A DNA stretch of 64,000 nt from positions 93,933,669 to 93,997,668 of the forward strand of contig NC_031768.1 in the NCBI RefSeq assembly GCF_001522545.3, written 5' to 3'. The translations under genes were made by a program, and so were the position numbers. Shown in pieces: positions 37,030-50,699 of the stretch. The notes under the pieces are model-generated. The model did not search any database and had not been told where the DNA came from. It saw only the letters and a program-made list of their open reading frames with translations. The DNA comes from Parus major (Eukaryota > Chordata > Aves > Passeriformes > Paridae). Each line of letters starts with the position of its first letter. Position 1 is the first letter of the stretch.

Positions 37030-39561
37030 GAAAAATAAAGTGCCTAACTCTATTCAAAATAAACCCATCCAAAGTGATGCCTGAGCAGTATGTTCTGAAA
37101 AGCTGCTCATACAGGTGCTGTGTGCTCTAGTGATGCAGGTTCCCTGCAGCAGCTGTTGATGGCTTCCTCTTGGCCTAGACCCTGGCTACCTCTGAGCAAA
37201 CCTGCAGTGCTCCTGCATGCTCCAGACATGACCTGAAGGATCCCAGCAGCTTCTCTGAAATTACTCAAGTGTTAGTGCAGGGACAGGCAGCTCCTGCCTT
37301 CCACACAGGCTTAAGGAGAGCTTAACCAGAGCTCTGCATCACAGCTGAGAGCATCAGCTAATCTCATCCAACAGCTACCCATCCAGCAAAGTCAGTGACT
37401 GGGAATTAAATGCAGTGAAGGGAAGCATGGTAGGACATTAATGGGCTCCAAAAGAAGCCAGCCTTGGCCTTAAAGCAATAGTGAATGTTTTGCATGAGAA
37501 ATACAGCAGCATTTATGGCAAGGCCTGTTCCACAGGAAAATTCTAGGGTGACTGGCCCAGCTCTCTGGGACCACTGTCTGTCTGAAGGAGGACAGACCAC
37601 AGCCCATACAGTTGGCTACTAGGGCTGAAACAAACAGATCTGCTGTTGTCACTAAATGCTGAACCATCAATGTTTCTTCAGTTCTGAACTTTCAGGTGCA
37701 GTACCTAAAACTTCATCATGTTCTTCAGCTACTTTTTGTGGGAAATAGGAGGTGTCTCCTAGACTTGCCATACTCATTCTCTCTCATTTGAAGTTTGCAC
37801 TATGTGTGTGGAAAGGAGGAAGGGCATAGGAAGGACAGGGTTTTGCAGAATACTTCTTTCCTGAGCCCTTATTGAGCATATGCATGAGATGTATCTCCTT
37901 TATTTCTTGCCCTAATATATGGGTTTTATGCTTCATTTACAGAGCATTAAGAAAAACCCATAGAGAATCAAAAAAGCAGATATGCAGTTTGATTTAAAGA
38001 ACTGGAGAACAATAAGGCTTTTTCTCAAGTCTGATTAACTTCATTTTACTCACCTAACAAAATGAGAAAACATGTTTTCGAATGGAATTATTTGGAATCA
38101 GACTATATGCAGGATGTGTCATTTATCTGAGATGTAGAAACTTCTGGATTTATTTAGGAAAACATTGCTTTAAAGGGAGTTCCTCAGAAGAAAGCAATTA
38201 AATGTAATTTAGAAAAAAATGCATATTGTGGCATAAATGATGAAATATGATTGCAAAATGTATAGCTTTCTCTCCTGGTTTTATTTTTTCTGGTTGGACC
38301 TTCTCCACAGACCTGAACAGCAACAGCTAATCGTACTGAAATGTGGGAGAGTTTTTAGTGGTTTTGGGTGTGGGGAAATACCTAACAAAAAGACAACTTC
38401 TTGTTGCTCAGATCAAACTTACAAAGTTCTGATCTGACTGAAATTCTCGAGGGTGAAAAACAAGTGCACTGAAAGCCCATAAAACATCAATAGCAGTCTT
38501 TCTTTATACTTCATTGACCTTTAAAAATTGCTTTGAGGTTGAAATGCTGCCCTCACTAACTTCAGTGGTTCCTGGAAGAGGTCCACATAAAAGTGTTTAC
38601 TATCTCCAGAGCATTTCTTCAAAAAGTGGGGAGCTCCCCTGTGCTTGCTGCATACCGACACAATTGGCAAAGTAGAATGAGAATTCAGACAACTTCACAT
38701 TAGATCAAATGTATTTATTGGTGAAGGTACTTTAATCAGTCCTGCTGAGTGCCTTCATCCCTCTTATCAAAATCTTGCAGATACTGAGGGGCTTTTTCTC
38801 TGTGCTTGATTGTGCCTAAGGAATTTCTACCATCCTTCTCCAGGGGCTCTGTGCAGGTACAATGATCCACATCCACAATCTCTGCTCCTCACAGTGGGGG
38901 CTTCCAACTGCGGATTGGAAAGGTATCACCACAACCTTGTGACCTGCTTTTTCTCCTTTAGGGGTGGGAATGAAAACCTGGATACTTTTCATAATAGCCA
39001 ATTATCGTGTAAAAAACTCAAGAGACTTAAGGCTTTTCTTCCTTAGGTTTAAGTAAAGTACTGTCCAGCAACAACTGTAGAGGCAAACATAAAAAAACCC
39101 TCTGTGTACACTTCAGTTAGGTTGAGTCCAACCGCTTTTGTGGCTACTACAGAGACTGTCATTTGTCTGGTTTCAATATTGAAGCTTCAGAAAAGTATTA
39201 AGGTACTGAATATGAAAGCAGAAATGTGTCAGCCTCAGCCCTGCACTCACTTGATCCCCACTAGCTGGGACAGCGGTTCATGTGCTTCAAGTGGTTGTGG
39301 TTAAAAATGCTTTTATGTCTATCTAAAGTTACCACCAATAACACAGGGCCCTCTACCAGCACTGTTGCAGGGTACAAGTTCTTGGAAGCCATAATAACAG
39401 GATTGTTTCTCTTCCTGCGTGTATGATCATTTTAACCTTAATTGTAGCTGTTCATTTATTAAAATAAATAACTCAGGAATATAAAAAGTTTTAAATTCCA
39501 GCTGTTCAAACAGTCTTTTTATTTTCTTTGTGCGCATGGTTTGGTGGGTAATTTATTGTAA

Positions 39562-39577
39562 TTTTTTTTTTTTTTTT
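39562..39577. repeat. Poly(T) run of about 16
   Basis: A plain homopolymer in AT-rich sequence. Nothing nearby suggests a reverse-strand retrocopy. Confidence 0.9.
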
Positions 39578-41986
39578 AACTAAGAAATGTGCAATATATT
39601 TTCCAGATATACTTGAAAACTATGTATGGAACCACTGCTGGTTCAACATGGGGCCATAACAAAAACTGAACTTTGCCCTGTGCTTAAAAGCATGTAACCT
39701 GTGATACTTACTGATTTCTGATTCTGATAATTATTCACAAGGTGACTGAGACTGCCGTTGTGCAGCTTAATATCCCACCTGTTCCTTTGTTCTTCCCTTT
39801 ACCTGCTAGCTCCTTCCCCTTGAACTTTACTTAAATGCTTATTAGTATCCACTGTGCCTTCTCCCAAAGGAATACTACCCTTTGTCCTTGAGACGTACAC
39901 CAGACTCCATTTAACAGCCTCCTTTGAGATGAGAAACTCTGCTTCCTATATCAGACAGTTTACAGGGGATACACAGGTGCAGATTCAAGGACAATCCTTC
40001 TCCATGCTTCTCCAGCAGAGCCAGAGAAGGGCTTTCCCACTTCCACCCCCTAAGGGAAGAGGTAAGAGGGCAGAGAGGTTCTGGCCTCAAACTGTCCTCC
40101 CACGCTCTGTCAGTCCTGAGGAGATGCAGGGAAAGGGAGGCAACTGCAGCAGCAGAGAGTCAGTGCTGCTGGCTGGTGTCCAGGCATGAATCAGAACACA
40201 AGTTACAAAAACATTCTCAGGAGCTGCTTATGATCTTAAACTGTTCATTTGCATTATTAAGTCAGACTGGAAGGGCAGTAGAATCACTGAGTCCCAGAAG
40301 GGTCTGTAAAAAGGTCTTTCTTTTGTAGTTTTGAATTCTTGTTATCACACCATCTCAACACACACAAAGCAAAGGTGGTGATTTTCTTGCTTTCAGCAAT
40401 GGAAAACATATAATGAAACATAGTTTTACTTGTAGAAAGATAAGATATAAAGGAAATAAAGGAAACAATATTTTGTATCTGCTAGGGAAATGGTACACAC
40501 AAATATGAATGCCTTGATTTTCATTAACATTTAAAGTTGGCAGTACATTTGTCTGGTCTTAAAGCGGATACAGTTCTCTTTTAAACCCTGCTTTGGTAAG
40601 GGAATAGTGTAAAATGTCCCTGTAAATCAAAGTAAGGACAGGGTCTTCTGACTTTATCTTCTGACCACAGACACTGTAAAACTCTAATGTGGTCAAGAAA
40701 GGCTGAAGCTTTTCTGCATGGTGACAGGTTTAAATAATCTGGAAGAGAGAATGTAAGGTCTGCTTCTCCTTACATGTGTGTGCCAGTTGCCTAATTCTGA
40801 CGTGTAAATGCTTCCCATATCCTAAAAATGGCAAAGCCTATATAATTCACCTCAAGTCACCCTGGAATTCTGAATCCAATTTGTGATAGGAGCCAATGAG
40901 TTCTGCTTCAGAAATTGTTTCCTTCCAAAAACAAAAAGAAAAGCTCTGTGAAGGAGTTGTTGTTCACGGGACTGCTGCCTCCTGATTTTCTCCACATGAT
41001 GTTCTCCTTCACACAGACTAGTTGTCAGCACTTCTGAGCGTGATATCCAGCTTCCAGCATACTATAAGATGCTCATAGGGGAAAACATACCATTATTATG
41101 AAAGATAGTGTGCTGTCCCACAGGAGACACTTGGCAGAAGGAATAAGGAAATAAAGTCAGCTTGAAACTATAGCTGAACATTTGCAGACTGTTACAAAGC
41201 CTGCAAAACAGGAGAAATCCCAGCATGTTTCAGTTATATTGGCTCTCCTATATCATGAATCCAAAGACCTGGGCAGGTCTGTTCCACAGTTCACAAGAAG
41301 TAAGAGTGGGAGAGAATAGTTTAAAGTTGAGGAAGAAAAAGCAGCAAAGACAATACGAGCAGATTTCCTAGCATTTGATGAGGATCGTCAAATAAGAATT
41401 CTAAAAGCTGGCCTATCTTCTAAAATGTTTGCTTGAAATTCTGTTGGAATTTCTTTTAATTTAATCAATAAGGGAATGGGGCTGCAGGTAGGAGCTCCTT
41501 GAGCTTTTTATATTCATCATCAGCCTCATTGGTACAAGGTGAGACATGAAAGATGCTGAAAGCTAGTTCCATTACAATAACAACCAAACTTTCTGTGTTA
41601 TAGGGCCTTTTAAAAAACCTTCTAGCCAATAGCACAATGTTAAAAGCTTACAAGTGTTTGCTTAAACCAGTCATTAAAACTACACATACACCTTGCCTCT
41701 AACAATGCCTGCTTTTCATAGCTTAAAAACAATGGATAAAGCTTCATTATTAAACCCACATTTTTCTATTATCTTGCTTACCATATTTTCTAAGGCCTAT
41801 CTCTACACAGCTCAAAAACACACCCTTATTGTTTCCTGTCCTTGCATATCTGTATCTTGCATTTTTCTGTTGTGAGATCTGCTTTCTCACAGCTTCTAAG
41901 AATTTTCTACCTTTTCTATTTCCCACAAAGTTCCAAATCCCAATAATGCTTCATGAAAAATATTTAAGCTTTCTATTTAAAGGCAA

Positions 41987-42024
41987 GTGTGTGTGTGCCT
42001 GTGCATGCATGTGTGTGTTGTGGG
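41987..42024. repeat. Imperfect (TG)n tract
   Basis: GT/TG-rich sequence interrupted by CC, GCATGCA and a G-run. It holds potential alternating purine-pyrimidine (Z-DNA-prone) character, which is a general property of such tracts. Confidence 0.85.
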
Positions 42025-43540
42025 GTCTGCCTTGAAGTTCTTCACCTTGGAAAAGGTCTTTTTTCCTGCTTATGAAGAACTACTTGTATGCTAGTGATGT
42101 TGCAATTATGAGCAATGTAAATTCTTTTAACCTAAAAGAAAACTAAAATGTCCAGATACCAAGATAGGCAGAGGGCTTGTCTGGAAAAAATTTGGAATGT
42201 TGCTCTGAATAGTGACTAACAGAAGATCCCCTTTCCACTTACACAGTAAATAAACTAGGATGAAAATAACTACTGTCCACAGGTATGACAAAAATAGCTG
42301 ATTCCTGTGACAACCATGAACAGATGTATGAGGAAGCCTTCCCAGAGTTTACAAAGCACTGCTTGGGGGCACCAGGAAGCTTTGTAGCCTGGAATGATTG
42401 CTGGTCTTCCACTGAATACCACACACATTACCACCTACCAGAGAAGTCAGAGATACAGTGAATTTGTCTGAATCCCTTCCCCTTGCTGCTTTGTACACAT
42501 CAGCACACATCCAGTCCCATGAAGAACTTTCCGAATTGAAATCACACATTGTGCTTCCCCTGAAATGTGCAAGCCATCTGCCACAACTCTGTTTGGGTTT
42601 GAGCCATTTCTTTGTGAATAGGTGCTTATCAGTTTCTCTTGTTATTTGTACTTTGAGGTAGGTGATGGGGGAGTCCAAGACCACCAACACTCTCTTTGTC
42701 TGACCAGATGCATACAGAATTATTTTCTATAAATAATGGAAGAAGGTTCTGAAAAATGTATTCCTATTTATACTTCTGTTGGATTTTTCATTAATTCTGG
42801 CTTGTCTGTTTATTTTTAATGCATTGAGAAATAAGAATAGAGAAGTATTGTAAGTATATTATAACAAAGGTGCTAATAACATCAAAGAAAATAATCTGTT
42901 TTACAAAAATGATGAAGAAGATGCTTGTGATTCACTATAAATGTATGCCACTGTTTTCAGCAGGTGTTATGAAGTATGTGAAGTACTAGTAAGCAGTATT
43001 TGTTTTCCCCCGTGGATAGCTGAGATAGTCATCACTGATATATAGGAGGCAAAAGGACAATTTTGTTTTGCTTTCTTTTGGTTTGGTTTCGTTTTGAAGA
43101 AAACCCTGCTGAAGAAGTGGCCTTTTTATTCCTTTGACCTACATAGTCTTACAACTTGGTTTGCTCTCCCATAAAGAATTCCATAGCCAGTAATTCTAAT
43201 CCCCAAAACACCCTCCCCAAACACTTAGTGTTGTCTAAGACAAAGTCAAAACATGTCCTTTTTTTAACTCTTGTCTCAACGGAGCACAGCTGCTCTGTGG
43301 ACTGTGGACAGAAAGGTGATCTGATGTACACTTCCTTTGAGCATGCACAGGAATATATATGCATCTATACTATTTTTCTTTTCACATAAATTGTCCCAAA
43401 CATAGTAAGAAAAATAAATGTTATTCTCTCAGAAAATGGAAAAGGTCTCAATAATTCAATAACCTGAAGTATGAGTTTATTACAAGTGTCCCTTTCTTTT
43501 GAAGGCAGCAGATTTATGTACATGTGTGCAAATGAGATGA

Positions 43541-43720
43541 AAAATCGAATTTGGGGTTAGAAGAGATCTGTGGAGGAGGACCACTTTAAAGTTATTTCAG
43601 GTTGCTTGTGACCTCATCTGGCTCAGTTTTAAATACCTCCAAAGAAAGACAATCCATAACCTCCTTGGGCATGAAATAGAATTTCTTCATGTGCTTCCAC
43701 TTTTAATTAGGAATCTCCAT
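43541..43720 (-). mobile_element. CR1 LINE 3' end, degraded
   Basis: In plus orientation the block follows the reversed CR1 3' region. A GGTTAGAAGAGATCTGTGG type segment (43555-43573) comes first, then AGGTTGCTTGTGACC, a TTTTAAATACCTCCAA segment near 43629-43644, an ATCCATAACCTCCTTGGGC segment near 43653-43671, and AGAATTTCTTCATG near 43679. The order and spacing agree with CR1, while base identity is moderate, so the copy is old. It is 5'-truncated and lacks any open reverse-transcriptase frame. The far boundary is approximate. Confidence 0.8.
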
Positions 43721-44821
43721 GGCCACCTTACTATTTCCACTGTGAATTTAAGCTTTCATATCCATTATTAGACAGAAACAATTCAGCTCCTTGTATGATA
43801 AATTTAGATTTTCCTTTTTCAAAAGGCATTAGAGCAAGGCAACATGTCAGGCTTACCAGTGTTTATTAAACATAGCAGCAAGATAGGAGGGCAACAGACA
43901 CAACCAGCTTAAGCTCTGTTGGTCAGAGTAGAAAATGTTTTTCCAAAAGTCTCTGGAATTTTTAAAGGAAATTGTAATTTGATTTTCACCAAAAAAAATT
44001 TAAAGCATTCAGTCCATTTATGACACACTTGCCAGGAATATTTTAGTAAATGAACTTATTTTGTAAAGAAAAGAAAATTATTTGCAGGAAATTTATTCAG
44101 AAGTTTTATCCAGAAACCAGAACCTGAGTTTTAGGTTTGTCCCATGATCACAAATCTCTGTCCAAAGAAATAAAATGTATGCTTGCAACAGACAGCAGAG
44201 AAAACAAATGACAAAGGCTAAGGAATGGGTGATTTTAGGAAGATGATTGCATCCTTTCTGAAAATACCTTTCAAGCAGAAAAAGCAGTGATATGTGCCAG
44301 GTTCAATGCTTGTAGCAGTTTTCCATACACCTCTTACATTGGTGCAGGAATGTGATTAAAATGTTATTTTAGACATTTACAAAACCAGGTTGGCTGCTGG
44401 ATAAAATGATAATCCTGTTTCTCAGTGTTTCTTAACCTTCATCATTTGCACCACTCCTAACAACAATCCCTAGGAAAATTTCCTCTATATACACAATATT
44501 TGCAAGGATCTTGTCCCGAATGGAGGCACTTCCTCTAACAGCGTCCAGAAAATATATGAGTTTTACTTGATGACCAATCTCAAATGCAGGCTACTCTGCT
44601 GTACCTAACTGCTGTTTTTTACTTTCTTGGAAATGTTTGGCAGCACTTAAAATCACTAAGGTCAATTATATATCTGCCCATAAAGCCAGATGCCTTGGGA
44701 GCATGAATGCAGTTTATGGATGTCTGAGAGACAAAAGGAAAGTGTAACTGATACTTTGTTTCCCCATTCCATTTGAAATGTTTTGCTTCTCTAGAAGTAT
44801 GGTATCATTTAAGGAAGAAAG
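43721..44821. other. Unique-looking spacer between two CR1 tails
   Basis: AT-rich sequence without a recognised repeat, open frame or RNA gene. It is flanked on both sides by CR1 tails whose 3' ends point outward. Confidence 0.5.
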
Positions 44822-44890
44822 GAAGCACCTTGGTTGAACTCAATGGTCTTCGGGGCCTTTTCCAGCCTTACTGGTTCCTGTGGCCTCTCC
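44822..44890 (+). mobile_element. CR1 LINE extreme 3' end
   Basis: CACCTTGGTTGAACTCAATG (44826-44845), then GGTCTTCGGGGCCTTTTCCA and GCCTTACTGGTTCCTGTGG, reproduces the CR1 terminus on the plus strand, with the final ATTCTRTG-type repeats decayed. Only about 70 bp are preserved. It is in opposite orientation to the copy at 43541-43720. Confidence 0.8.
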
Positions 44891-46175
44891 TAGTGTGGAG
44901 AACGCCACCAACTCCATCAAACAGTCCTGTGAATGGGCATAAAGTATTGGGTTTTTAACTTTTCAGACATCTAGGAGTACATGTCATTCTTCTCCTTGAA
45001 CAAGTGTGTGTCCTTCTTGTGAAGACAAGTATGGAGGTGTTTGGGGCTTTATGTCTTATAAAGAAGCATGTAAATTTGAAAAAAAATAGTGATATTTAAA
45101 TAGTACCAAGCCCTCACCACTATTGAAACCTACAAGAGGAGCAGTAAAAATCAGATAACATTTCAGAGGTGTTTTGCCAGTGGCTGATGTCCCTCAACTG
45201 CAGCTTTGTTTTTCTGATCCAAAACTATAATGTCTTCCTTAATAATCCAAAAGAAGAAGCAGAGTGACAGGTAAAGAGGGAGATCAGCAGGAGAAAAGTA
45301 ATCTGGACCACATTTACATGCTGACCTTAAATCTATGAACTACTCTCTTAATAAGGTACTCATAATTAATATAAACATTAATATTACATGAACAGCATTT
45401 CTATGAATTTTCATTCCTTATATTGTAAAATTCCCCACAATATCCTCAGCTCTGCCCATGTTCTCTTTGATATTTGCCTTGGAGAGAGACAGCATTGCTG
45501 TGACCATTCTGGGGCTGTGTATATATTACCAGTGAATATGTGTGTACTCTTTAACAATGTTGCTGCAATTCAATTATAAGGTCAGAGTTCTGCCCATGTT
45601 CTCTCAGACTCTGTCTTTTACCCAGAAGTCTTTGACACCAATTGAAGTAACTTCATTACCTACCTCTTTTTGAAACTTAGTTAAAAATCAATTCACAAAA
45701 CTCAAGTGATTGAGATGGGAAGACAGACTCATAGACAACTTACATAAAAGTCCCATTTCTTTGCAATATTCCCAATTTTTTTCTGTTTCTTGGCATGAAA
45801 GAAGGCTGAATTAAGTTCTAGATATGTCCAGCCAAATTCATCATGACTTGGCATCAGTGTGTATATAAAAAAGTGGTCTTATTTACAGTGGTCTCAAAAG
45901 TGATAATGCTGACCCCACAAATGTCTTTTCACACTATGACTCTCCTCTTTTAATATCAAGTTTCTCTGCCTATGAAATTAGAGCAATACATAGGAGCAGC
46001 AGCTCAAGATTGTGACAGCCAATAGTTTATGGACCTTCTTATTGAAATGGTGGGGCATGAATGGGAAAATTTATTCTTAAACAAAAGATTACCCATCCTG
46101 TTCAGGGAACACTGAGTGTGAGGTAATAAAGTTTTAACAGGGAAAACATTGAGGCTTTTTCATTAAATAATGCTG

Positions 46176-46221
46176 CCAGACTCTAGAAAAATCTAGTCTG
46201 ATACTCCAGACTAGAAAAATC
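46176..46221. repeat. 30-bp tandem duplication
   Basis: CCAGACTCTAGAAAAATC (46176-46193) recurs as CCAGACTAGAAAAATC (46206-46221), with a period of about 30 bp and a 2-bp deletion. Inside the first copy AGACT and AGTCT also form a small inverted repeat. Confidence 0.85.
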
Positions 46222-49200
46222 AGTGTCCTCACACACCCTGAGTTTGGATGCCCTACATCTGGAACGGCAAATCTTGGAGTGTTGGATGCCTCATGCAGCT
46301 TCCCTTTTTCTCCAGGCCAAAGAGTTTAGACAGATCCAGAAAGGCATCAGATCTCCAAAAGGAAAGATCTTTAAGCTTTGCATTTACATGTGGGTTGTTT
46401 TAAACCCTACTGCTACATCCTGTAAAACATACTAGGACTGCTGTTACTTCTTTATTGGCTTATAAAACTTGATCATCTCTCCCAAATCCACAAGAGCACT
46501 GTTTACTAAGCTACTAGTTCCTATTTTCCAAAAGATACCAGACACCTATAAGGAAAATTTAGTCTAGGAATTAAAGTTCATCAGCTTTTTCTGAAGTTTT
46601 GGGTTGAAAGATGTTGGCAAAGAAGATGCTGTTAGCAACAAAATCACTGGTATGTGCTGAAACAGTCTGTATATCTGTAATGAGATGGTCCTTAAAATTT
46701 GATTACCTGGGAACTGTTAGGGTTGTTTCTAGGATTGTTTCTAATGGGTTGTATCCATATATAATGCATCCTGGAGGGCGGGATTCATGCTTGCTCAGGT
46801 TTACCTAATAATAAATAAGGATTTTGATGGGTGATGAATCCAGGCCAGCTAACTCATGTGCCTTCCCAAGATTTAGCTAATGAGGTTCAAGCTTTCAGAC
46901 TACTAAAATACTCATGTGATAGCTGCCAGATTCACAAGTACTGGCAGATGCACTGCTGGAAAAGAGGAAGTTCCCTGACCAAGGGGGTGAGATGCAGCAG
47001 TCCCCTTCTCCCCAGAGGGGCAGTCAACAAATTATTGACAGAATAGGATGGAAAAGGATGGACCCACAGACCATGGGTTGATTCTGAGCAGAAAATATGA
47101 TCCAAATCATATATGAACCAAAGCAGACAGGTGAGGCAAAGGGCATTGCTATTCCTACTGTTGGTGATCAGCTGCCCAAATGGCACTTTGGGATTTATCA
47201 ACCAATTTGCTAATTTGTTGGCATCTAAATTTTCTTCAGGTATGTCCTTTCAGGCCTACATTGTCAGCCCTTTAAAAATGGTCTTTACTGCAGTCTGAAG
47301 GAAGCTGCAGGAACCAGAACACAGGCTGAATGTTTGAGCAGCAGAGGGATGTGAGAAGCATGGGATCTTTTGCCAAATCTTCTTGGCTTTTCTGCTCTAA
47401 ATTTGACTGATTTTTCCTATGTTTTAACCTCTGACAGTGTTCTTCAGGGGCTGTATGTAGCATATATTTGAGTTGCTGAAGACTCAAACAGTCACAGCAA
47501 AAATCTAATGTCTTATTCATTAGGCACATCAGGTTTTCAGGACTCAAGTTATTTCTTATTAACCAGCACTTTCCTTAGCTGCAGCCATACATCTCCTGGG
47601 CCTAATGTACAGAGACAGAAAACATTCTCACATTCTCAGAAAATGAATGTTTCTATTCTTTTCAGTGTGGGTAGAAATGGTGAATAGTCTTCATTAAACT
47701 TAATTCTCCCAGTCTCCTTTATGGCATGTCTTTATGATGAAAGTTCTATTCACCCAAAATAATAATAGTGATTTTTATTCCTTTTAACACTTTTTTCCCA
47801 TAGTCCTTCAGAGACTGATAAACTAGATGTAATGAGTGACCACAACTGAAATGCAGCCAATTTTGAGGTGAAACACAGCAGCTATAAAATGGCAAACAAT
47901 AACATTTCAAAATAGCTTAGGAGAGGACAGAAGGAGTAATAATATATGCAAGAGAAAATTCAGAGGGAATGTAAGAATACAAAACAGGAATTTGTTCAGT
48001 ACATACTGTATTTAAAACTCACACTAAAAATAAGAATTTCAGGGTAGGATTAGTAGCTGAATGTTCTTTTGAGTCTACATTCAGCTTGTTGCCAAGCACG
48101 TTGGTTGTGTGATAAAACAAATTTAAATGTTTGACTAAAATGTGAAAGAAACATTGGGATTTTGTTTCACACTACACCTATTAGTAGGAAATTATAACTA
48201 TTTTTCTAGTGAGAGCTATTCTAGTGAAAATAAGTAGCTCTCCAGGAGGAGAAATAGATGTGGGGAGGGTCCATTGAGTTTAAGCCAAGGAGCACTCTGT
48301 GTCCATCGACACTTTTACTCCATCACACCTTGTCCACAGAGGGATGTGACACTTATTGACTCCAGAGTACACAGTATTTTGATGGCTTTGTATATTATCC
48401 CTCAGGATCCTAAAAGGAAAATGAGGTATCCAGGCACCCATAGTTTAATTTACAGGTATTATTGAAAGAGGCCCTGGAACTGAGGTGTCTCTCAGTAAAT
48501 TCTGCCTTGTCTGTATTCTCTTATATCAACTTGGGATTTCCTTGCAGTTCCTCTTGAGCAGCATCAAGAACTCTCTATTCAGCCTATGAAAACCCGTTTG
48601 CTCAACTGCCTCATGGAAGGACTTTGGTTTCAATTTCTCTCAGCAAGGTAATATTTGGCTTTGGACAATGTAGACCCAAGTTGTGTTACTAGCCTTTTCC
48701 TGACAATATTTTTTATTCACTTCTTGCATTTTTGAGGTAACGCACAGCAGCCCCTGGTGCATTGGCCAATGGAGCCAAATATCCAGCTGCACAAACATCC
48801 AGCTCACAGGCCCTGTTGGCCAGCTGGTCAGTTCCAATGGGCACAGTAAACATCCCAGTCTGGTGAAGGAAGCTGGTAACGGCAGCTAAATGATGACATG
48901 AACAGCAAAGTCTTGACTTCACGTTGAGATAAGACACCCCAGGGCTGCACACCCATCTCTGCCGAGGCCTACATCAGCGTTAGAAGCAGACCAATATCCC
49001 AAGCATTTTTCCCTGAGCTGGTCAAGGCACAGCCCCAGGGAGATCTGCATCCCAGCAACATCCAGTTCCTACATGCCTATTTTTGGGGGACATCCTGGTA
49101 GGCACCCTATTACAGAGGGAATATCACCAATTCTTTCAGTAAATTTCTCTCCTTCTCCTGTCTCCTGGGCTGGCATTGTCTCTGATAGCTGGAGGAAGAG

Positions 49201-49438
49201 CTCAAGACCTGGCCAGGGGATGGAGGGTGAAGAGTGGAACAGCTTTACTGCTAAAGTAGAATTGAATTTTGCCACATCCAGGCTGCAGACAGAAAAGGGA
49301 TTTTTAGCTTTGTTTGTCTCCTCCATTCTTAGAACAACAGAACTGGATTTTTGCATATGTTGCTAGGAAGTCTGGAACTTACTTTCACTAGCAATGAGTT
49401 TTATGTCTTTTTAAGTCCCTGATGTGGTTTAACTCATG

Positions 49439-49451
49439 AAAAAAAAAAAAA
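49439..49451. repeat. Poly(A) run of about 13
   Basis: A short homopolymer followed by TAAAA. No retrocopy is recognised upstream. Confidence 0.85.
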
Positions 49452-49501
49452 TAAAATCGGACTTAGTCTGTAGCCTGAAATTCAGAGGAATAGTCCCTGC
49501 A

Positions 49502-49535
49502 GTTAAAATGATTTTGCTGTTAAAATGATTTTGCT
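49502..49535. repeat. 17-bp perfect tandem duplication
   Basis: GTTAAAATGATTTTGCT is present twice head to tail without a mismatch (49502-49518 and 49519-49535). The exact identity suggests a recent slippage event that may still be polymorphic. Confidence 0.95.
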
Positions 49536-50557
49536 GTTTGTCCATCTAAAACGTGAGGGAGCAGTTCAACCTCTCTGATAGCCATTATAGATAGCCTCCT
49601 AATCCAAATGTTTCAGTCTGAATTGTTCAGCAGATGAACACGCATTTCACAGAAAATGCATGTTGCACAGTCTGAGTAGTAGGTGTGATGGGAAATATGC
49701 TGCGTTGGCATCCAGCTAGCTCACAGGCCAGCTTCATTCTCTGTTGCATTGACATTCTTCAGCTTCTTTTTCACATTTTTTATATTGTTTCAGACAACCT
49801 GAATCTTGAAATGATGGAAGGATGCCTGCAGCCTCCTGGGTAAACTGGTGCCATTGGCAGTTCAGCCAAATGCTTTGCTGTAGCTTAAGACTCCACCAGA
49901 AATCCAAAGAACTCAAATGTCCCTACACTCCAGCCCAAGCAGACAATGTGTAAATGTTTAGTCTGAGGTATTTTATTATCTTGTTTCTCATCTATTTGAG
50001 AATGAACATTTAACCTCTCCTGGATTTTTAATATTTTTTTCTGTAATGATTGAAAAATATAATGAAATCAATTTACTGAACCTGTGTCCTCCTAGTCTCA
50101 GTGCAAGAATTAAACATTTGAAATTGTCTAGTTTGAGGGAGTGAAAAATTATTTCTGTGGGGTCTCCGGTGAAATGCATGACTTGTGTAAAAAAAAACTT
50201 TAAAAATCCTTCAGGCAGAATATTTGAAAGTTTTTGGTTGTTTTTTTTTTAACTGTTCAGAATTTTATTTAATATAGACAAGAGAAAACATTCTTCCATG
50301 AAATGCTGGAGAGATTTCAATGTATTGGGCAGCTGGGAAACATTATAGATCAAATGAAAACCTTCTGAATTGAATTTTTCATGGTGGTTGGTGATTATTA
50401 CTTATTACAGTACATGTTAAATTGTCTTTGTTCACTCCTGATGATTTAGCTTACATATTCACTCTTTAGTAGCTGAAAGGTTTGAGCAGTGGAATTAATT
50501 CTACTTGGAAAGAAGCTCCCAGACTTCAGCATAAAATATAACTTTCTGGTCAAATAT

Positions 50558-50622
50558 TTCCTGCCTTTCCTGGCAGGAAGTTTTTCTTACAATGAGATGG
50601 CTTGAAAGGAAGATCTCATTGT
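50558..50622. repeat. Two adjacent hairpins within 65 bp
   Basis: The first hairpin has arms TTCCTGCC and GGCAGGAA (50558-50565 and 50572-50579) around a 6-nt loop. The second has arms ACAATGAGAT and ATCTCATTGT (50589-50598 and 50613-50622) around a 14-nt loop. Both are exact. They are separated by only 9 bp. Function is unknown, and chance cannot be excluded for either one alone. Confidence 0.85.
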
Positions 50623-50699
50623 TATTTCTTGCAGAGATGTGTGGGTGCTATTTTTTAGTTTTACTAGGTGACATAATGATGTCTATCTTAAAATAAATG

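Larger units (their letters stand above)
34292..43540. other. AT-rich non-coding stretch with homopolymers, no gene seen
   Basis: Frames reach at most 113 codons (42349-42690 minus), and none is recognised. A weak CR1-like string near 40282-40300 was not accepted. A strong pyrimidine run ending in TTTTAG near 36313 resembles a splice acceptor, but no exon-like sequence follows. Homopolymers and dinucleotide runs are listed separately. Confidence 0.55.

Noticed and set aside
40270..40320. CR1-like string TAGAATCACTGAG followed by CAGAAGGG
   Set aside because: Only about 25 bp of weak resemblance with no flanking CR1 sequence; could be chance.
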